Origin: Deltaproteobacteria bacterium
GTDB taxonomy: Bacteria > Desulfobacterota_B > Binatia > UBA9968
NCBI GenBank assembly: GCA_005879255.1
Contig: VBKY01000194.1
Span: 1-11,061, forward strand
DNA length: 11,061 nucleotides
Reading direction: 5' to 3'
Shown: positions 7,373 through 11,061 of the stretch, piece by piece
Layout: each line of letters opens with the position of its first letter
Position numbering within the stretch: the stretch's first letter is position 1
Translations under genes and position numbers: made by a program
The notes under the pieces: model-generated
The model's input: only the letters and a program-made list of their open reading frames with translations
Databases searched by the model: none
Told to the model about the DNA's origin: nothing

Positions 7373-7550
7373 TGACTCGCCTCCTCTGCTGACACCGTCG
7401 TGCGTCATCATCTCTTGCGAAAATCCGTGACCGCCTATCCGCTCGCAACTATTTCGGCTGTACACGATCGCCAAGTGCCTCAAGCGGTCGAGATTGCATT
7501 CAATGACGGGTTAACGGGACCTACCAGGGAGCAACCATTACATAACGCTA

Positions 7551-7618
7551 GCATCCTCGGCCCGGTGAGCTAAACGGGATGGCATCAGCGGGCATCTATA
7601 CCCTCTTTAACTGGCATC
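7551..7618 (+). promoter_or_regulatory. Phased GGCATC direct repeats, possible activator sites
   Basis: GGCATC occurs at 7581, 7591 and 7613, and AGCATC at 7550. The steps are about 31, 10 and 22 bases, near multiples of one helical turn, so all copies would face the same side of the DNA. They lie about 80-145 bases upstream of the start point expected from the sigma-54-like element, where enhancer-binding activators usually sit. The words are short, so this is suggestive only. Confidence 0.25.
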
Positions 7619-7668
7619 ATCCTTCCATGCTACTTCCCACGACTGCTGTCTTTTCGTTTCTTCTCCCG

Positions 7669-7684
7669 TGGCTTGCCCTTTGCG
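7669..7684 (+). promoter_or_regulatory. Sigma-54-like -24/-12 element
   Basis: TGGCTTGCCCTTTGCG matches the sigma-54 consensus TGGCACG-N4-TTGCW in TGGC, the following G and TTGC. The GG (7670-7671) and GC (7682-7683) are ten bases apart, as required. The predicted start is near 7695, giving a leader of about 57 bases before ATG 7752. A 16-base motif can occur by chance. Confidence 0.4.
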
Positions 7685-7691
7685 TTTTAGA

Positions 7692-7715
7692 CCGCCTGCG
7701 CTTCGCACTGGGCGG
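7692..7715 (+). other. Hairpin in the leader of the 118-aa gene
   Basis: CCGCC (7692-7696) pairs with GGCGG (7711-7715), and inside it TGCG (7697-7700) pairs with CGCA (7704-7707) around a CTT loop, with CTG left as a bulge. It ends 36 bases before the start codon and coincides with the start point predicted from the sigma-54-like element. No U-tract follows, so it is not a standard terminator. Confidence 0.4.
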
Positions 7716-7751
7716 ACAAATAACAACAAAAAAGCTTAGGGAGTAATTTTT

Positions 7752-8108
7752 ATGAATGCAGCATTGTCAATGATCGAACCTACGGACGGTGGAATTATAG
7801 AGGACCTATCCAAGCAGACCATCCGCGACGGGGAGAAAAGGCTTATGCTGGCGGTGCTGGAAAGCGCGACTGAAGACTTTCAGAAATATGTTCTTGCGAA
7901 CCATAAGCGGGGAAAAGAATTGTTCCAGGCGGCAGAAGAGTGGATTTTAGATACCGACGATTCTGCATTTTTTTCCTTTGCGAATATCTGTGAGAATCTA
8001 CAGCTAAACCCCGGCTATATGCGCCAAGGATTCATGAGCTGGAAGGCAGCGAAGCTCAATGGTCATCCTAAACAATGCCCCAAAAGGTCGAACCGGCGGG
8101 CGGCCTGA
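7752..8108 (+). CDS. Conserved-type small protein of unknown function (118 aa)
   Basis: AGGGAG (7738-7743) lies eight bases before the ATG, fixing the start. The product is soluble and mostly helical: a core from about residue 25 (RDGEKRLMLAVLESATEDF) through FQKYVLANHKRGKELFQAAEEWI, an acidic DTDDSAFF turn (68-74), and a C-terminal ICENLQLNPGYMRQGFMSWK (79-98). That last segment has the helix-turn-helix-like spacing of a small DNA-binding domain (inference). The basic tail KQCPKRSNRRAA could contact nucleic acid. I recall proteins of this pattern as unnamed families in Deltaproteobacteria-like genomes but cannot name one. It stands alone, with a long regulated-looking leader before it and a 381-base gap after it. 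A regulatory role is possible but unproven. Confidence 0.75.
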   Translation: MNAALSMIEPTDGGIIEDLSKQTIRDGEKRLMLAVLESATEDFQKYVLANHKRGKELFQAAEEWILDTDDSAFFSFANICENLQLNPGYMRQGFMSWKAAKLNGHPKQCPKRSNRRAA

Positions 8109-8362
8109 GGATTTCGCTCGCAGTTCAGCGCCGTATTCCACGGACAAACGTCGCTCAAAATAATCAAGTCTTAGAAGTCAGATCCTATACTCTCCTCTAC
8201 CTCTCGCGGTGTTAGTCAGCGGCGACCATGATTGTCGGACGGTTATTGGTGCTGAGTCCTGCCGCTTCCTGACAGCCACGATCAAATTGAGTAATGCTTC
8301 GTTATCAGATACTTTCTGCCTCATAATGATTGCATTCCTTGGCTCGCATACAGCAGATGGAG

Positions 8363-8436
8363 CCGGTTTTCAGACTTCTAGGTGCGGTTCTAAGAAACTA
8401 ATTTTCATCAAACCGGTACCGGACTAGGCCTAGAAC
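8363..8436. repeat. Interleaved 7-bp inverted repeats upstream of the aldolase
   Basis: CCGGTTT (8363-8369) is complementary to AAACCGG (8410-8416), and TTCTAGG (8376-8382), lying inside that loop, is complementary to CCTAGAA (8429-8435), outside it. GTTCTA (8387-8392) also matches TAGAAC (8431-8436). As RNA the first two pairs would have pseudoknot topology. As DNA they are further copies of half-sites found in the twin palindromes. Confidence 0.4.
8413..8433. promoter_or_regulatory. Twin perfect 10-bp palindromes, candidate operator
   Basis: CCGGTACCGG (8413-8422) and CTAGGCCTAG (8424-8433) are each fully self-complementary and are separated by one A. Their centres are 11 bp apart, one helical turn, so two dimeric regulators could bind the same face. 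They end 56 bases before the aldolase ATG at 8490. Confidence 0.5.
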
Positions 8437-8489
8437 AACCACTACTGTTTGTTTGAAACCTTTTTAACTCAGAGGATGGAGGGCTACAA

Positions 8490-9260
8490 ATGAACTCAGA
8501 TTTCGAAGACGTAAAGCGTGAGGTCGCGGCCGCGAACCGCGTGCTCGCCAACCTGGACTTGGCGACCGGCCTTACCGCCGCCCTCGGGCACGCCAGCATG
8601 CGCGTCCCCTCAGAGCCTAACCATTTCTTTGTCAAGGGCCGCGAGTATGAGTTCGACGCTCTGGCGATCATGGGGCCTGACGACATGGTCATGTGCGACA
8701 CCGAGGGATATCTTATCGCCGGGCGACCGGGACTCACGCAGTGCTCCGAAGTAAAAATTCACGCCTGCATCTACAAAACGCACCCGCGGGTCCAGGCGAT
8801 TGTGCATGTCCACCCGCGCTACACCATTCTCATGAGCGTCCTCACGGGTTCGCTGAAGCCGATGCGTCAAGAAGGCGCCCAGATGCTGCGCAAACCGCTG
8901 CCGGTTTATCCCCATGTCAAAACAATCCAAAGCGACGCCGAAGGCGTCGACGTCGCAAGCCTGCTCGGCGATAGCCCAGCAATGCTGCTACGCGGCCACG
9001 GCGCCGTAACAACGGGAAACAGCCTCTCGGAAGCGGTCATGGGAATGGCACAGCTGGAAGAACAGGCGCGGATGAACTACCTGGCGTACTGCGCGGAAGG
9101 TAAGGACTACACGTATCTGAAGGACGACGTACTGGACGAGATGTTGCATCGCACACCGCTTTACGAGCACCCGCACTTCAAGGACGTCCTCAAAGGCCGC
9201 CCAGCGCAGCGCGACGGTATCTGGAATTACCAAAAGCGAGCGGCATCGCGGAACGAGTGA
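8490..9260 (+). CDS. Class II aldolase/adducin family protein
   Basis: GGAGGG (8478-8483) lies six bases before the ATG. The 256-residue protein has the zinc-aldolase layout: GHASMRVP (33-40, the phosphate or anion loop, usually GNxSxR), the acid/base Glu87 in SEVKIHACIY, zinc ligands His106 and His108 in IVHVHPRYT, and His170 in LRGHGAVTTG. Members cleave or rearrange sugar phosphates (fuculose- or ribulose-phosphate aldolases and epimerases, methylthioribulose-phosphate dehydratase) or act on other hydroxy-acid substrates. The replacement of Asn by His at 34 in the GNxS loop hints at a non-phosphorylated or unusual substrate. The C-terminal part (about 205-250) is helical and charged. GC is high (about 70% in a sampled line). 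No sugar kinase or isomerase is adjacent, so the pathway is not indicated. A candidate operator lies upstream. Confidence 0.88.
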   Translation: MNSDFEDVKREVAAANRVLANLDLATGLTAALGHASMRVPSEPNHFFVKGREYEFDALAIMGPDDMVMCDTEGYLIAGRPGLTQCSEVKIHACIYKTHPRVQAIVHVHPRYTILMSVLTGSLKPMRQEGAQMLRKPLPVYPHVKTIQSDAEGVDVASLLGDSPAMLLRGHGAVTTGNSLSEAVMGMAQLEEQARMNYLAYCAEGKDYTYLKDDVLDEMLHRTPLYEHPHFKDVLKGRPAQRDGIWNYQKRAASRNE

Positions 9261-9330
9261 TGCTCCCCTGAATCGCGGTCACGTAGCAACAAGACGGAGT
9301 CATGGCAGGCGCCGCTGAGAAAATACTTTT

Positions 9331-9410
9331 CATAGTTCGAGAGCCTCGCCACGAACGGATAATAGCCGATGATTTCATCACCTCCTCCGTTCGCCCTGGG
9401 CTTAGTCGGA
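9331..9410. repeat. Inverted dispersed repeat of the CCGTTCG type between convergent genes
   Basis: TCCGTTCGCCCTGGGCTTAG (from 9386, plus strand) faces TCCGTTCGTGGCGAGGCTCT (from 9359, minus strand); both continue with related TCGGAG or TCGAAC sequence. CGAACGGA (9352-9359) and TCCGTTCG (9386-9393) form a perfect 8-bp stem around 26 bases, with partial pairing beyond. From general knowledge, this head-to-head pair resembles a dispersed repeat common in proteobacterial and metagenome-assembled genomes, where its reading frames are often misannotated as short proteins. It lies between two convergent genes and could act as a two-way terminator. Confidence 0.65.
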
Positions 9411-9509
9411 GCGAGGCTGTTGGGATTGGGAAGATTGTCGGAGTGTTCGACGTTTTCGTCGCTGAAGCAGAAGATGTAACGGCTGGCTTTGTTGTGGTGG
9501 ATTGAATTT

Positions 9510-10625
9510 TCACTCCACTATGACACTTATGCGCTGCACTCCATTGTTGCCATAGCCCCCGAAGTTCCACTGCTGCTCTAGTGGCTGCACGTTCCCGTCA
9601 GAATCCGTCGCGCGTACACAGAGGGTGCAGGCGCCTGGGCTAGCATTCCAGACAAACGTCCATGTCCTCCAAGCGAAGGATGAAACCGCTTCGTCCAGTT
9701 GGGCCTCCGACCACGTGGACCCACTGTCTACGCTCACCTCTACACGAGTGACGCCCAGGGGGCCGGCCCAGGCTTTCCCTGAGAGAGTAACCTGGCCAGC
9801 ATGGACTAGGCGAGTCCGGGTCATAAAATCTGGAATGCCAGGGGGAATCATCAGGGCGCGCACCCTGATCGCGTTGACCGGCTCTCCCGGATCGTCCGCC
9901 GCTTGCGCGTAACGATAGGCCCGCACCATCTGGTAGCCCTGAAACGGTTCCGCCACAGCCTCGATTCGATCCAGCCATTTCACGCTGGCCATGCCATACC
10001 ATCCGGGCACCAACAGGCGGAGCGGATAACCGTGTTGGGGTTGAAGCGGCTCGCCGTTCATTTCGTAAACCAGCAGCACTTCCTCCCTCTTTGCTTCGCC
10101 GACGATGAGGCTACGCTGGTAGAATTGCACCTGTTCTCCTTCCACTCCTCGATCTAGACCTGTAAAGACGACTTCGACAGCGTCACGACGGATACCGGCT
10201 TCTTCCAGGATTCCCCAAAGCGGCGTCCCAGTCCACTTCGCCGTCCCGATCGCTTCGAATAGCCACGGCTGGCTTATGCGCCGGGGCGCAAAAAGAGCGC
10301 GACCGTTTCCGGCGCACTCCATAGTTACCGCGATGGTTTGGCTTGGTCGCTTTTTGATCTCCTCCAGAGTCAAGTCAAGCGGTCTGGAGACCTGCCCGCC
10401 AACTTTTAAGCGCCACTCGTCGGCATTTACCTCTGGAACATCGTAGTGGATCAGAAGATAGTGCAGTCCGGACGGAGTAATGGGATAGCGGAGGGCCTCG
10501 AGAGGCATGCCTCTGTTGCGCAAAGCCAGCTGAAGCTCTTCCTTGTACAAACTATCGGTTTGAGCGAGCCCAGTGCCGTCACCAACGGTTGGGAAGGACT
10601 TTACGGCGCTTTCTTGTTCGTCCAT
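9510..10625 (-). CDS. Sulfite oxidase-like molybdopterin oxidoreductase, heme-free and without signal peptide
   Basis: The 371-residue protein has two domains. The molybdopterin-binding domain (about 45-240) contains Cys104 in MECAGNGR, the Mo-coordinating cysteine, plus HGYPLRLLVPGWYGMASVKW (198-217). The Ig-like dimerisation domain (about 250-370) contains RVEVSVDSGSTW and ATDSDGNVQP. This is the sulfite oxidase family architecture, without cytochrome b5 and without a Tat or Sec leader, so it is probably cytoplasmic unless partnered. It may oxidise sulfite or reduce an oxidised sulfur or nitrogen compound; the motif CAGNGR differs from the CAGNRR of eukaryotic sulfite oxidase. A weak SD-like AGGT precedes the ATG. 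It starts 36 bases after the DUF2182 gene on the same strand and is probably co-transcribed with it. Confidence 0.88.
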   Translation of the reverse strand: MDEQESAVKSFPTVGDGTGLAQTDSLYKEELQLALRNRGMPLEALRYPITPSGLHYLLIHYDVPEVNADEWRLKVGGQVSRPLDLTLEEIKKRPSQTIAVTMECAGNGRALFAPRRISQPWLFEAIGTAKWTGTPLWGILEEAGIRRDAVEVVFTGLDRGVEGEQVQFYQRSLIVGEAKREEVLLVYEMNGEPLQPQHGYPLRLLVPGWYGMASVKWLDRIEAVAEPFQGYQMVRAYRYAQAADDPGEPVNAIRVRALMIPPGIPDFMTRTRLVHAGQVTLSGKAWAGPLGVTRVEVSVDSGSTWSEAQLDEAVSSFAWRTWTFVWNASPGACTLCVRATDSDGNVQPLEQQWNFGGYGNNGVQRISVIVE

Positions 10626-10661
10626 TCGTCAATTACCTATCGATCTTCACTATTGCGCGGA

Positions 10662-11061
10662 CTAACAATGATCTAGCAAGAGGAAAGCTCCCCATCCAAG
10701 GAGAGCCAATCCCAATGGAGCGCTCAGTTTTCGCCCCCACGACATATTCTTCTCAACGGCCATTACTACACCCAGAGCTAGCATCCAACCGATATTCCCC
10801 ACACCCACACCGAACATCAGGAGCATCAAGGCCCAGCAACAGCCGACACAAAAAATGCCATGATTGATGCCAAGCAAGAGGGCGTTTCGGCGATCGTGGC
10901 GCCCGCGCCAGTACTCCATCACGAAGCTCAAGGGCGCACGGCACCTGTCCAGACAGCGGTATTTCAAGCGGCTAAACTGAAAGGCTCCTGCCAACAATAG
11001 AATGCCTACACCGATAACCCAGGCATTCGCCTCAAGCCATCTACTGCGTTCTACAACCTCG
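10662..11061 (-). CDS. DUF2182 predicted metal-binding membrane protein, 3' part
   Basis: The frame continues through the right edge of the window, so the gene is cut at its 5' end; 132 residues are visible. The sequence shows the DUF2182 pattern: FQFSRLKYRCLDRCRAPLSF (paired cysteines), then GINHGIFCVGCCWALMLLMF (FCxGCCW), then VEKNMSWGRK. Three or four hydrophobic helices are present at about residues 12-27, 70-90, 93-108 and 116-130 of the visible part. The family is described as metal-binding integral membrane proteins of uncertain role, and the conserved cysteines at the membrane surface are the likely metal or thiol sites. The stop is 36 bases before the sulfite oxidase-like gene, suggesting a shared transcript; a role in metal or sulfur handling for it would be inference. 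Confidence 0.85.
   Translation of the reverse strand, partial: EVVERSRWLEANAWVIGVGILLLAGAFQFSRLKYRCLDRCRAPLSFVMEYWRGRHDRRNALLLGINHGIFCVGCCWALMLLMFGVGVGNIGWMLALGVVMAVEKNMSWGRKLSAPLGLALLGWGAFLLLDHC

Larger units (their letters stand above)
7388..7751. other. Intergenic region between divergent genes, regulatory features only
   Basis: This 364-base stretch separates the leftward lipoprotein region from the rightward 118-aa gene. I find no convincing coding frame. It holds repeated GGCATC words (7551-7618), a sigma-54-like element (7669-7684) and a hairpin (7692-7715), each listed separately. Rightward promoter activity is expected somewhere here. Confidence 0.5.
8109..8489. other. Non-coding gap before the class II aldolase gene
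   Basis: No frame here has both a ribosome site and protein-like content. An open frame at 8209-8427 has no SD and shows no recognisable family. The notable contents are twin palindromes (8413-8433) and interleaved inverted repeats (8363-8436), both near the aldolase start. The first 250 bases hold nothing I can name. A weak promoter-like pair, TTCTAG (8376-8381) and TAATTT (8399-8404) with a 17-base spacer, would place the twin palindromes just past the start point. Confidence 0.5.

Noticed and set aside
8340..8355. Second sigma-54-like element TGGCTCGCATACAGCA
   Set aside because: GG/GC spacing is right but the TT of TTGC is missing; too weak to list as a promoter.
8209..8427. 72-residue open frame before the aldolase
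   Set aside because: No SD, no recognisable content, and it overlaps the palindrome cluster.
9302..9505. Open frame for a 67-residue protein on the plus strand
   Set aside because: It runs straight through the CCGTTCG-type inverted repeat, has no SD, and the opposite strand has equally open frames; typical of repeat-derived false genes.
9190..9509. Open frames on the minus strand after the sulfite oxidase-like gene
   Set aside because: They lack a proper start, cross the repeat and run into the antisense of the aldolase gene; coding-like base pattern is explained by these.

Overview
The window looks like chromosomal DNA of an uncultured Gram-negative environmental bacterium. The evidence is a NitT/TauT (NMT1/THI5-like) ABC substrate-binding protein, a class II aldolase/adducin protein, a heme-free sulfite-oxidase-type molybdoenzyme, a DUF2182 membrane protein, and two dispersed inverted repeats of kinds familiar from soil and subsurface genomes. 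A Deltaproteobacteria-like, Binatota-like or Methylomirabilota-like source fits, but this is inference and no rRNA or other marker is present. Base composition is uneven: about 60-70% GC in sampled lines of the SBP and aldolase genes, about 38-45% in the membrane-protein gene at 568-1296.

Layout. Bases 1-1959 (+) hold the 3' end of an ABC substrate-binding protein, an AT-richer six-helix membrane protein of unknown function, and a cupin-fold putative metalloenzyme with its own promoter-like sequence and a strong Shine-Dalgarno (SD) site. At 2002-2082 an inverted repeat lies between this gene and the convergent methionine/threonine pair. Bases 2136-4744 (-) hold threonine synthase and a cystathionine gamma-synthase-like enzyme joined by a one-base TAATG overlap. 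Both read much more like the plant enzymes than like E. coli MetB/ThrC. Bases 4936-7320 (-) carry small or accessory genes: a probably leaderless 72-aa protein, a discoidin/galactose-binding-like protein, a possible small coupled ORF, a rhomboid protease with an N-terminal soluble domain, and a 45-aa lipoprotein. Bases 7388-7751 are regulatory-looking DNA (helically phased GGCATC repeats, a sigma-54-like element, a hairpin) before a 118-aa conserved-type protein of unknown function. Bases 8109-8489 have no convincing gene but contain two perfect 10-bp palindromes one helical turn apart and interleaved inverted repeats, just upstream of the class II aldolase. A second inverted dispersed repeat separates the aldolase from the convergent sulfite oxidase-like gene, which follows a DUF2182 membrane protein cut by the right edge.

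How the genes work together. The clearest functional unit is the thrC-metB pair. If the plant-like resemblance reflects substrate use, both enzymes would compete for O-phosphohomoserine, giving a bacterial version of the plant threonine/methionine branch point encoded in one translationally coupled operon. The DUF2182 and sulfite oxidase-like genes probably form a second unit. I see no phage, CRISPR, toxin-antitoxin or defence system.
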